Assembly (NCBI RefSeq): GCF_947488135.1
Contig: NZ_CANKYW010000008.1
Span: forward strand, 119,176 to 183,175
From: an uncultured Marivita sp.
Lineage (GTDB): Bacteria; Pseudomonadota; Alphaproteobacteria; Rhodobacterales; Rhodobacteraceae
Direction of reading: 5' to 3'
Length of the DNA: 64,000 nt
The notes beneath the pieces are model-generated. The model did no database searches. It had not been told where the DNA came from and saw only the letters and a list, made by a program, of their open reading frames with translations. Positions within the stretch are counted from its first letter, which is position 1, and each line of letters begins with the position of its first letter. Of the stretch, positions 27,201 to 36,183 are shown piece by piece. Made by a program: the position numbers and the translations under genes.

Positions 27201-29852
27201 ATGAACGGACTGAACCCCACGCGTGCGCGCCTCCTCGAGACATTTGGGTTGGATCTTGAACTGGCCCACGGCGTAGGCTGCGAACTCATTGACACTGCCG
27301 GGCGAAAATACCTGGATTTCCTGTCGCAGTACGGTGCACTGCCCTTCGGTCACAATCCGTCCCCGATTTGGCACGCGCTGCACAATCAACAAAATCTTCT
27401 GCGCCCCGCAATGGTGCAACCGTTGCGCGCGATCGAAGCTGAGCGGCTCGCCGACAGGCTGGCTGAAATCACGCCGCATGATCTGGGTGTTGTCTCCTTG
27501 GCGAATTCGGGCGCGGAGGCGGTTGAGGCCGCAATCAAGCTCGCTCGCGCCAGAAGTGGGCGCGATCTCATCCTCTCCACACATAACGGCTTTCACGGTA
27601 AGACGATGGGTGCGCTGTCCGCCACCGGGAAGCCGATGTACCAAAAAGACTTCGGGGGACCGGCCCGCAACTTTGAGTATGTCGCATTCGGCGATCTGCA
27701 AGCGCTCGAAGACAAGCTTGTGGCGGATGGCCACAAGATTGCAGCGTTTATCGTTGAACCGATCCAAGGTGAAGGCGGCGTGGTCAGCCCCGCCGATGAC
27801 GGATATCTCGACGCTGTTATCTCGCTTTGCCGCAAACACGGTGTGCTGAGCATCGTTGACGAGATTCAGACGGGGCTTGGCCGTACCGGTCAGCTGTTCG
27901 CGTGCGATGACTGTGAGGAAGCGCCCGATATGCTGCTCCTCGGAAAAGCTTTGGGCGGAGGCCTTATGCCCATCTCGGCCGTGGTCGTCCGGCCCGAGAT
28001 CTGGGATGATCGCTTCGGATTCCTGCACAGTTCGACTTTCGCGAACAATAACCTCGCCTGCGCAGCAGCCAATGCGACCCTTGATTTGCTAATGGAAGAT
28101 GATTGCGCGCTCATTGATGAGGTCGCGCGGAACGGTCGCTATTTCCAGAAGCAACTGGAGGCTCTCAAAAAACGGTATCCCGGTGTGCTGAACGCGGTTC
28201 GCGGGCGCGGTTTCATGCGCGGCCTGGAGTTTCACAAGCCTTTCGAGCGCGCCGACTCCGCGACCATGGCGTTCTGTGGGCTAAATGGCGGTTTCATTGG
28301 GCTTTTGAGCTCTTACCTTCTGAATATCGAGGGTGTGTTGACGGCTCCCGTGTTCAACGATGCGCAAGTGATGCGGCTTCAGCCGCCGCTGATCGCCGGC
28401 CGCGCAGAGATCGATCGATGCGTTTCTGCACTGGATTCCGTTTGCGATGTGCTTGATCGCGGCGATTATCGCGCACTCATGCAGCAATTCGTAATGCCAG
28501 AAAATCGCGCGCGTCTTGCAGAAACCGTCGTACCCTTCGCGCCACAGCAGGGTCCTGCGCGAGCTGTGCCGAAATCCGAACCCGGACGCTTCTGTTTTCT
28601 CATCCACTACACGCAAGAAGAGGATCTTTTGCGATCCGACCCGTCGTTTGCCCAATTCACGCCGGAAGAGCGTTCGACCTGGATGGAATGGGTCAAGCGC
28701 GTCGGACCTGGCTTTGCATGGCCAGTGTCAGGGGGGACATCTCTTGCTGGGGCGAAAGCCGAAGGGATGATCATGTCTGTCCCGCTCCTGCCGAAGGATA
28801 TGGTCGGAAAAGGTCGCAAAGAAGCGCGGACCATGATTCAGGCCTCCGCCGGAATGGCTGCGGAATACGGAGCCAGCCGGTTTGGCCTCGGCGCGTTTAC
28901 GTCGATTGTTACGAACGGCGGTTCTGCGGTTTCTGGCCGGGGCGTACCGGTGACTAGCGGGAATACTCTGACGACCGTCTCTGGCGTGACAGCCTTGGAA
29001 CGGGCGGCGCGGCGTGTCGGGATTGATCCGGCCAAGGCCCATGTTGTTGTCGTGGGTGCCACCGGTGCGATTGGGCGCCTCGCCAGCATGATGCTCGCCC
29101 GCCGAGCGAACCGGCTGACCTTGGTCGGGAATGCCGGTAACAGCAGAGCCCAGCAGTTCCTCGATCGCGTTGCCGACGAGGTCGTTCACACACTTTCCAA
29201 CGAAGCGCAGACACCTAGAGCAGGTGGATTGAGTATCAGCGTGACGGATCTCATTCCTCCGCAAGGCGAAGAATTGTCCAAAGGTGTGGCAAAAGACTTT
29301 GCCCAAGCCTGTGTCGCTAAAGGCCAACCAGTGCCGATTGCTGCGACCACCGATCTGAAAAGCGCACTTGAGACCGCAGACCTGGTTCTTGTTGCGACAA
29401 GCGCCGAAGTGACGTTCCTCGATCCGACACAACTCCGTCCCGGAACAGTCGTGTGCGATGTGGCGCGGCCACCCAATGTGGCTCATGCCGATCTTTCGGA
29501 CAAAGGTGTGCTCGTCTTTGATGGCGGTTTGGTCAGACCACCCTTCCCTGTCAATCTCGGGCCGTTCCAAAACCTCCCTGAAGACCTGTGCTGGGGCTGT
29601 CTCGGTGAGACGATGCTGTTGGCACTTGAGGGAGAAACCGACGACTACAGCCTTGGCCGGGATCTCAGCCTCGTGGATGCAGATCGCATATCCGAAATGG
29701 CGCGCCGACACGGATTCGAGCCTGCAGAACCACAGTGGTATGGGCAAATGTTGGACGACGCAGACTTCGAGCGCGTAGCTGAGGCTCTGCTGGCCCGACA
29801 GAAATCGGAAACACCGCCAAAGCGGGTCGCGAACATGTGGGCGGCAGAATAA
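27201..29852 (+). CDS. Class III aminotransferase fused to acyl-ACP reductase-like domain
   Basis: 883 residues (ATG at 27201, with GGAGAG four bases before it; an ATG three bases earlier is possible). Residues about 1-430 form a complete class III PLP aminotransferase: ANSGAEAVEAAIKLARA, NGFHGKTMGALSATG, IVEPIQGEGG, the Asp of IVDEIQTGLGRTG and the PLP lysine at about 249 (LLGKALGGG). After a linker, about 470-870 matches cyanobacterial long-chain acyl-ACP reductase (AAR): LGAFTSIVTNGG, TSGNTLTTVSGV, the NAD(P)-binding GATGAIG at 619-625, and GCLGETMLLALE, where Cys800 aligns with the acyl-accepting Cys of AAR. Such a protein could reduce an acyl thioester to an aldehyde and aminate it to an amine. 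Fusions of this logic are known in PigE and TamH, with other domain order. No acyl carrier protein or ligase is adjacent. Confidence 0.85.
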   Translation: MNGLNPTRARLLETFGLDLELAHGVGCELIDTAGRKYLDFLSQYGALPFGHNPSPIWHALHNQQNLLRPAMVQPLRAIEAERLADRLAEITPHDLGVVSLANSGAEAVEAAIKLARARSGRDLILSTHNGFHGKTMGALSATGKPMYQKDFGGPARNFEYVAFGDLQALEDKLVADGHKIAAFIVEPIQGEGGVVSPADDGYLDAVISLCRKHGVLSIVDEIQTGLGRTGQLFACDDCEEAPDMLLLGKALGGGLMPISAVVVRPEIWDDRFGFLHSSTFANNNLACAAANATLDLLMEDDCALIDEVARNGRYFQKQLEALKKRYPGVLNAVRGRGFMRGLEFHKPFERADSATMAFCGLNGGFIGLLSSYLLNIEGVLTAPVFNDAQVMRLQPPLIAGRAEIDRCVSALDSVCDVLDRGDYRALMQQFVMPENRARLAETVVPFAPQQGPARAVPKSEPGRFCFLIHYTQEEDLLRSDPSFAQFTPEERSTWMEWVKRVGPGFAWPVSGGTSLAGAKAEGMIMSVPLLPKDMVGKGRKEARTMIQASAGMAAEYGASRFGLGAFTSIVTNGGSAVSGRGVPVTSGNTLTTVSGVTALERAARRVGIDPAKAHVVVVGATGAIGRLASMMLARRANRLTLVGNAGNSRAQQFLDRVADEVVHTLSNEAQTPRAGGLSISVTDLIPPQGEELSKGVAKDFAQACVAKGQPVPIAATTDLKSALETADLVLVATSAEVTFLDPTQLRPGTVVCDVARPPNVAHADLSDKGVLVFDGGLVRPPFPVNLGPFQNLPEDLCWGCLGETMLLALEGETDDYSLGRDLSLVDADRISEMARRHGFEPAEPQWYGQMLDDADFERVAEALLARQKSETPPKRVANMWAAE

Positions 29853-30034
29853 ATCGATTGTTCCGTCGCCGAAGTGCTTCCGCGCGTCGTGTTCAAAGCT
29901 GCACTATGCGAAGGAATACGTCACGGGCAAACAGCCTGATCGTTGTGTGCTCGTGACGGGTTAGCGCGGTTCTCAATCCTGACAAACTGCAAAGATCAGC
30001 AGAGGCGGGTTCCAGCAACAAACCGGCGGACATC

Positions 30035-31141
30035 CTACCTTCTCATCTGGACCGCTTCCTCAATGTCTAAGGGTGGGAACATGCGATAAGGTTGCCACCA
30101 ATGCGAAAAGTTCGCGAAATTAAGCCAGACGAACAAAACCAGAGCGTAAAAGATCAAGATCGAAAAGATGACAAGTTGTTTCTGACCATTATAGCGGCCA
30201 AATGCGTCAGGAAGATTGGAGAAGACGAAAACCTGTAGCGGTATGATATATAAACTAATCCGATCAAGCGCCGTTGAGGGGAATATTCCAGTGACGAGAG
30301 CGAGGAAGGACGCGATCGCAAAGAGCGACATGACAAGATAAATCTTGCGTTCGTTTTTCGAAATGATGAAACGTTTTCGAAAAAGAACAAAAAGACCGGC
30401 CGGAACAACATTCATGAGAAGTCTCAAGAACGCCCCATCCGAATGCATCTTTTCCTCGATATATTGCTCTATGAATTGATCTGTCTTACCCTCGATGAGC
30501 GACGTATACATGAAGAAGATGATGATCAGCAGAATAGGTAGATTCTTGTAATTTCGAAAATTCAGAGTAAGCAGCGAGATGCTGATGAGCACGACTGCGG
30601 ATCGATGAAACGTTGCCGCAAGAAATATCCAAAAAGCAAACCAAACCAGTCGACCTCGACCAAGCGCGACCAAGCCAATCAATGCGAGGCCCAATGCAAC
30701 GCCTTGGCGTGTATATCCCATGGATACGACGATTGTCATATATGGAATTGAAACAGCCAAGGCCAACCAAGGCCGCGGCATTGATTTTGCGTATACCACC
30801 AGTCCAATAGCGAATACCAATCCACAGACGAGGTTGACGCCAACTATGCCCAATCCCAAATTAACGCTAAGAACGTTCAGCATTTTAAATGCAGGGTCGG
30901 GTTGCAGAAAGGCTTCTGTATATGTGAGCGTCTCGGCCTGAAACAAATATCTGAAGTAGTTGAACCAATCACCGCCCACTCGATCGCGAAACCCGATCAA
31001 AAACCCGATCGCGATCAGAACCAACATCCAAACTGCGTCGATTCTTATGCTACGCGTGCCATCCGGACGCAGATCGGTATTCGGCTTTGAAAGCGCCGCT
31101 GCCAGAGCTGGTATCAGAAAGAGAATCCAATAGGGCCACAT
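30035..31141 (-). CDS. EpsG/Wzy-like polysaccharide polymerase
   Basis: 368 residues, ten or so membrane helices. The loop after helix 2, IGFRDRVGGDWFNYFRYL, is the hallmark of the EpsG family (G-x-R-x-x-x-G-x-D-xx-Y). Further blocks MGYTRQGVALGLALIGL and FHRSAVVLI have the conserved Arg and the FH(R/x)SA signature of Wzy-type polymerases. It should link lipid-carried repeat units outside the inner membrane. The gene is AT-richer than its neighbours, as polymerase genes often are. It stands alone on the minus strand, facing away from the TPR lipoprotein gene. Confidence 0.85.
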   Translation of the reverse strand: MWPYWILFLIPALAAALSKPNTDLRPDGTRSIRIDAVWMLVLIAIGFLIGFRDRVGGDWFNYFRYLFQAETLTYTEAFLQPDPAFKMLNVLSVNLGLGIVGVNLVCGLVFAIGLVVYAKSMPRPWLALAVSIPYMTIVVSMGYTRQGVALGLALIGLVALGRGRLVWFAFWIFLAATFHRSAVVLISISLLTLNFRNYKNLPILLIIIFFMYTSLIEGKTDQFIEQYIEEKMHSDGAFLRLLMNVVPAGLFVLFRKRFIISKNERKIYLVMSLFAIASFLALVTGIFPSTALDRISLYIIPLQVFVFSNLPDAFGRYNGQKQLVIFSILIFYALVLFVWLNFANFSHWWQPYRMFPPLDIEEAVQMRR

Positions 31142-31818
31142 TTACTTGTCTCTATTCTGCTCCGGTCAATATCACTGCGTCGTTCATCCAAAACTTAGGT
31201 TTATGATTCAATTGTTTTCGGTGAGTTTCAATTTTATCCAGGATACATAAATCAGGTTCCGATTTTCGAATATCGCATATTTGAAGGCAACACGGCGGGA
31301 AGCGAACTTTACTCGATCAATAGGTCTCAAGAAATCAAGGGCTCGGTTCTGTGCTCACTCCCACTCTGCGGAAGGCCCGCTCTGCGACCAAAGAAGCCCC
31401 AAGAGGTTGCTCGGATGCCTCGTCACCTATCATAATCTGCCCGTCTGTCGCATTACGCAATTTTGTGATTGGATGCATGGAGAATAACGGGTCATTGCGC
31501 GATCAACACCTCTTAAGCAAACGCGTGATGTGAGCGGTTTTTGAGCATACGAGGAACTGTCATTCTTACAGGATAGCTGTGTTGCTTCACGCTTAAACCT
31601 TCATGCGATGCACCATCGCTCTGTTGCCACCGCGAACGGTCGAATTTTGGTGTTCCGGTGGCCGCTGACGGAAACGATGAGTTTCCAGTAAAAACTGAAA
31701 TAATCCTTGAAGATCAGAACCACACCCTTGCCGAGAGGCTTCGATTCAGCGACAAATAGCGTGGCAGCCAGAAGCCTACAATCTTTTCTTTTTGTGTCTT
31801 TTACCGAGGAACTTACCT
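31142..31818. other. Intergenic, no gene seen
   Basis: 677 bases between divergent polymerase and TPR lipoprotein genes. It must hold promoters for both, but I see no clear sigma-70 pair and no sigma-54 (GG-N10-GC) site. No repeat or RNA gene recognised. Confidence 0.4.
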
Positions 31819-34269
31819 GTGCGATTTCTTAGCCGTCTGACCCCCGCTGTGCTTCTGTTGAGCAGCGCCCTCGTTCTCTCTGCTTGCGAGTCGGCTGAGG
31901 AACGGGCCGAGGAGCACTACCAGAACGCGATAGCCTTGATCGCCGAGGGTGACGTTGATCGAGCTATGGTTGAGCTGAGAAACGTCTTCGAACTGAATAG
32001 CAGTCACGTTGGTGCGCGTCGCGCCATGGCCGATCTGCAATTGGAACGGGGTAACCGGCAAGGCGCGTACCGTCAGTATTTGCGCTTGGCTGAGGCGGAT
32101 CCTGACGACTTTGAGAGCCGGATCATCCTCTCCGAGATCGCTTTTATCACCGGGAGTTGGGAAGAGCTGGATCGTCATAGCATTCGAGCCGAGGAGTTGG
32201 CCCCGGACGATCCGCGTGTGGAAATCGTCGCCCTGGTGCGCGACTACTGGACAGCAATCCGCGATGACGAACCCGCGGAACGCCGAAGCTTGGGCAGCCA
32301 GGCCGAGACGTTGGTCGAAGACCATCCAGAGAGCTTACTGCTGCGCAGCGTCCTTATGGACAACGCGATCCGGGAGCAGCAGTTCTCGCGAGCACTTGAT
32401 GAAATTGACCGGATCATCGAATTGGAGCCGGCAAACAGCCGCTACTATCAAGAACGTCTTCGGATATTGGCGATGCTCGGCGACATTAGCGGCGTAGAGG
32501 CGCAGCTGCGTGAAATGATTGAGGTGTTCCCGGAGGACCCGGCGCACAAGGCGACGCTCATTCGCTTTTACGTCTCGCGCAACAACCTGGATGCAGCCGA
32601 AGCGGTGCTACGTGACCTTTCCAATAACGCGGCTGACGATGATCCAGACCCGACTGTCGACCTTATCAGGTTTCTTGCGACTTTCAGAGATGCCGAAGCT
32701 GTCAAGGCCGAGATAGAGAAAGCGATTTCTGAACGCTCTGATCCGGCACCTTTCCAAGTCTTGGCGGCGAGTTTCGATTTCTCGTTGGGAAATCGAAGTG
32801 AAGCCATCGCGACGCTTCAGGACGTTCTCGAAAATTCCGAGCCTTCGGAGCAAACCCGCGATATCAAAGTGACTCTTGCCAAAATGCTCCTCGCAACGGG
32901 CAATGAGGTTGGTGCCCGGACCCAAGTTGAGGAAGTCCTGGCAGAAGATTCAAGCCATCCGGATGCGCTCAAGATGCAAGCCGCCTGGCAGATTGAGGCT
33001 GACGACACCGATGCTGCGATTTCAGGTCTTCGGATCGCACTGGATCAGGAGCCACGGGACGCAGAGGCGATGACCTTGATCGCAAGCGCCTATGCGCGCG
33101 CGGGCCAAGTCGAACTTGCGCGCGATTTTTTGGCGCAAGCTGTTGAAGCGTCGGGAAATGCGCCGGCCGAGACACTGCGATACGCTCAACTTCTGATCGG
33201 AGAGGAGCGCTATCTTCCGGCCGAGGACATTTTGCTCGATGCTTTGCGGCTGGCTCCATCCAACACCGAAATCCTGATCACTTTGGGACAGCTTTATCTT
33301 CAGATGGACGATCTCAGTCGCACCCAAAGCGTTGTCGATACGTTGCGCCGGATTGGCGAAGACATGGCTGTCCAAGCCGCAAATGGCCTCGAGGCCGAGC
33401 GACTTAACAGGCAGAGTGGGACCGACGCGGCGATGTCCTACCTAGAGGACATCGCCAACGGTGCAGACGCAACTCTTGCCGAAAAGATCGCTCTGGTCCG
33501 CGCCAGACTCGGTACGGGCGATACTGCCGGTGCCTTGGCCCTCGCACAGGAGTTGAAACAGGAGAACCCTGATAATGAGGCCCTGGATACCGTTCTGGCC
33601 GTAGCCTATATCGCCAACGGCGATTTCGATGCGGCCGAAGAGCGCTACCGGGACCTGCTGTCTGCCAACCCCGTTCGGCCGAGATTGTGGCTCGAACTCT
33701 CAAGGTTGCACCTGAGGCAAGGAGACCGCGAGGCGGCAAAGTCGGCCGTCGACGAAGGCTTGAGTCATTCACCGGAAAGCGCGGATCTTCTCTGGGCGCA
33801 GGCCTCTTTCGAGGAACAGGACGGCAATGTCGACACTGCAATCGAGATCTACCAAACCCTCTATGAACAGAATTCCAATTCGGTTGTAGTGGCGAACAAT
33901 CTTGCCAGCTTGTTGGCGACCTATCGCGATGACACGGACAGTTTGGATCGCGCTTGGACCGTAGCACGGCGTTTCAGCGACGCAAATGTTCCAGCATTGA
34001 ACGACACCTATGGGTGGATTCTCCACCGACGCGGGAACAGTGCGGAAGCTCTGCCCTATCTCGAAGCCGCGGCTCAAGGGCTTCCCGGTGATCCAATCGT
34101 ACAGTATCATCTTGGGCAGGTTTACAATGCTCTGGATCGGTCGCAGGACGCGCTTGACCAGTTTCGCAAGGCAATAGACGTCGCCGGTCCGGCCGATACG
34201 CGGCCTCAGCTCGAGGAAGCCAGAGAATTGGTGCGCACATTGCAGGAAACCGGCTCGACCGAGGATTGA
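31819..34269 (+). CDS. prsT: PEP-CTERM/exosortase-system TPR lipoprotein (PrsT type)
   Basis: 816 residues from a GTG at 31819, with CGAGGA eight bases before it; an upstream TTG would spoil the signal peptide. Lipoprotein signal with lipobox ending at Cys23 (LVLSAC), then more than a dozen TPR repeats of about 34 residues each, for example AEEHYQNAIALIAEGDVDRA and ALDTVLAVAYIANGDFDAAE. Large TPR lipoproteins of this kind (PrsT) accompany exosortase/EPS loci and are thought to scaffold polysaccharide secretion in the periplasm. Next downstream on the strand is the Wza-like export protein, in line with a joint role. Confidence 0.92.
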   Translation: MRFLSRLTPAVLLLSSALVLSACESAEERAEEHYQNAIALIAEGDVDRAMVELRNVFELNSSHVGARRAMADLQLERGNRQGAYRQYLRLAEADPDDFESRIILSEIAFITGSWEELDRHSIRAEELAPDDPRVEIVALVRDYWTAIRDDEPAERRSLGSQAETLVEDHPESLLLRSVLMDNAIREQQFSRALDEIDRIIELEPANSRYYQERLRILAMLGDISGVEAQLREMIEVFPEDPAHKATLIRFYVSRNNLDAAEAVLRDLSNNAADDDPDPTVDLIRFLATFRDAEAVKAEIEKAISERSDPAPFQVLAASFDFSLGNRSEAIATLQDVLENSEPSEQTRDIKVTLAKMLLATGNEVGARTQVEEVLAEDSSHPDALKMQAAWQIEADDTDAAISGLRIALDQEPRDAEAMTLIASAYARAGQVELARDFLAQAVEASGNAPAETLRYAQLLIGEERYLPAEDILLDALRLAPSNTEILITLGQLYLQMDDLSRTQSVVDTLRRIGEDMAVQAANGLEAERLNRQSGTDAAMSYLEDIANGADATLAEKIALVRARLGTGDTAGALALAQELKQENPDNEALDTVLAVAYIANGDFDAAEERYRDLLSANPVRPRLWLELSRLHLRQGDREAAKSAVDEGLSHSPESADLLWAQASFEEQDGNVDTAIEIYQTLYEQNSNSVVVANNLASLLATYRDDTDSLDRAWTVARRFSDANVPALNDTYGWILHRRGNSAEALPYLEAAAQGLPGDPIVQYHLGQVYNALDRSQDALDQFRKAIDVAGPADTRPQLEEARELVRTLQETGSTED

Positions 34270-34577
34270 GGTCGTTTCGAGCGAAACTGCATCAGGCCCA
34301 CTTTTCGACGTAATCGGTTGGATAGATCGAGATGAGCTGTGTTGGAACAGGAGCGGAAAACGCCTCCTTGATGAGTTTCGACAATCTGCGGCGGCTCGGG
34401 CTTCGCTCCCGCGTCCCTGGAACTCATGTGCAACACATCAAAAGCACTGTGCGCTGCACAATTGCCAAATCTCCCTCGATCTGTCTTTAACTTAGGCTTA
34501 CAAGTGGTTTTCTCTTGAAAGAAAAATTGCGGCCAAGCACGTCTGAGACGTCATCCGAAAGGAACGGAACCCCTCTT
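34270..34577. other. Intergenic, no gene seen
   Basis: Between the TPR lipoprotein and the export lipoprotein. Contains a small hairpin GTTTC-GAGC-GAAAC just after the stop, and GGAACGGAA (34561-34569) as ribosome-binding site of the next gene. Nothing else recognised. Confidence 0.4.
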
Positions 34578-35720
34578 ATGACTATTCTGTTTACTCGCAT
34601 GACCAGAACAATGGTTCTCACGGTCCTAGTGTCGGCAGTCAGTGCTTGTGCCTTGCCGCGGCCGGGGCCCAATAAAGAAGAAATCCTGCAAATCCAATTC
34701 GACGAGACCACCGAAACGCAGATCGTTTTCGTGGACGAAAACGTGACCCGCGCGGTCGCTGTTGTACCTGAATCCGGCTTTCCCGAAAGCTTTATCAGGG
34801 GAGGTGCTGCGGCGTCCGATCGCATAAGCGCAGGCGACACCCTGTCATTCACGGTTTACGAAAACGTCGACGACGGCGTACTGACCCGTGGAAACGTCGG
34901 AGCGTCGGCCCTCAATTCGATTCAGGTCGATGAAGACGGTTTCATTTTTATCCCGTATGCAGGGCGCATTCGCGCTGCTGGAAATACTCCGGAGCGCCTG
35001 CGCCAGATCATCACCGAGAGGCTCGGCGCTCAGACACCCGAGCCGCAGGTTCTGGTTCAGCGCGCAACAGGTGACGGTGCAACCGTATCCATTCTTGGCG
35101 ACGGGATTGCCGCACAAGGGGTTTACCCGATCCAGAGATCCAGCCGCAGGCTGATGGAAATGCTTGCGACCGCTGGCGGAATTACAGCTCCGTCTGAAGT
35201 GGCCCGCGTGATTGTTTTGCGGGACAAGACAAAGGGGCAGATCTGGTTCGAAGATGTCTACGACAACCCGCATCTCGACATAGCCCTTCGACCGGGCGAC
35301 CGCGTCCTGGTCCAGCGCGATCCCCGCGTATTCACTGTCCTCGGGGCAACTGGTACCCAGGCAAATGTTCCATTCGGGATGCGTGATTTGTCGGCGCTGG
35401 AAGCGATTGCGCAAGCCGGCGGGTTGAATAGTTCAGTTGCTGATCCAACCGGTCTGTTCGTCATTCGTAAGCAGGATACCGAAACTGCGAGCAAAGTGCT
35501 GGGTCGTTATGATTTGGTGCGTGATCCGACAATCATCTACGTCCTCGACCTGACAAAACCGAACGGAATTCCCCTGGCCCGAGATTTCGACATCCGTGAT
35601 GGAGATACAATCTACGTCACTGAAGCACCCTCGGTACAGTGGTCCAAGACATTCGACACAATTCGCGGCACTGTAAATACAGCGCAAACAGTCGGCTCAG
35701 TCGCGGCAGCAGCGAACTAG
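34578..35720 (+). CDS. Wza-like polysaccharide export lipoprotein
   Basis: 380 residues from the ATG at 34578. Lipobox ending at Cys24 (AVSAC). The polysaccharide export domain starts near residue 85 (RISAGDTLSFTVYE, VDEDGFIFIPYAGRIRAAG, TPERLRQIITERL, EPQVLVQR). Two SLBB/soluble beta-grasp domains follow (VSILGDGIAAQGVYPI to LRPGDRVLVQRDPR, and FTVLGATGTQANVPF to IRDGDTIYVTEAPSVQW). Such proteins form the outer-membrane ring through which exopolysaccharide leaves. Its partner chain-length protein lies at 59592-61133. Confidence 0.92.
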   Translation: MTILFTRMTRTMVLTVLVSAVSACALPRPGPNKEEILQIQFDETTETQIVFVDENVTRAVAVVPESGFPESFIRGGAAASDRISAGDTLSFTVYENVDDGVLTRGNVGASALNSIQVDEDGFIFIPYAGRIRAAGNTPERLRQIITERLGAQTPEPQVLVQRATGDGATVSILGDGIAAQGVYPIQRSSRRLMEMLATAGGITAPSEVARVIVLRDKTKGQIWFEDVYDNPHLDIALRPGDRVLVQRDPRVFTVLGATGTQANVPFGMRDLSALEAIAQAGGLNSSVADPTGLFVIRKQDTETASKVLGRYDLVRDPTIIYVLDLTKPNGIPLARDFDIRDGDTIYVTEAPSVQWSKTFDTIRGTVNTAQTVGSVAAAAN

Positions 35721-35728
35721 GTTGCTCG

Positions 35729-35767
35729 GCACGCTCAAAAACCCACTGGGTTCATTCTTGAGCGTGC
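35729..35767. terminator. Hairpin after the export lipoprotein gene
   Basis: GCACGCTCAA and TTGAGCGTGC pair perfectly over 10 bp, with an inner AACCC-ACT-GGGTT stem. It begins eight bases after the stop. No T-tract on the plus strand. Confidence 0.55.
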
Positions 35768-36183
35768 GACGGCCAGACCTGAGGAGAGTCGTCAACTCTT
35801 GTCGCGTAAGACGCTGGGGCGTCTGACGGGCGTGTGTAAAGATCGCCCTGCTGAATGAGTTCAAAGGGGGTTTGACCGTCGGGCAGTGCTCAGCGTCACT
35901 CGTATTGCAGAAAGTTGCTTATAGAAGCAACAGCAATCAACCTCGGGAAAATGACGAACATCGTAAAGCGGCTCGCTTTCTGTACCGTGGCGGAATACTT
36001 TGATTTCGATGTTTTACATCAAGCGCCCGGACAAACGCGCACTCGTTCCGAAGCAGAGCTTTGTCTCCTCCCCACGCTTTACATTACTGTCTCTTTCGGC
36101 ACCAGTCGCAAGGAAGATCAGCTTTTCCGATGTCAAAGTGGCCCAAGCTGGCCTGCGGCATCAAGATGAGTTTGAACCCTGAT
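35768..36183. other. Intergenic between convergent genes, no gene seen
   Basis: Lies between the converging export lipoprotein and exosortase genes. Short open frames here have no coding pattern. No repeats recognised. Confidence 0.4.

Noticed and set aside
31142..31818. Sigma-54 promoter before the TPR lipoprotein, as in some PEP-CTERM systems
   Set aside because: The best GG/GC pair (TGGCAGCCAGAAGC) has the wrong spacing and no PrsK/PrsR genes are in the window.
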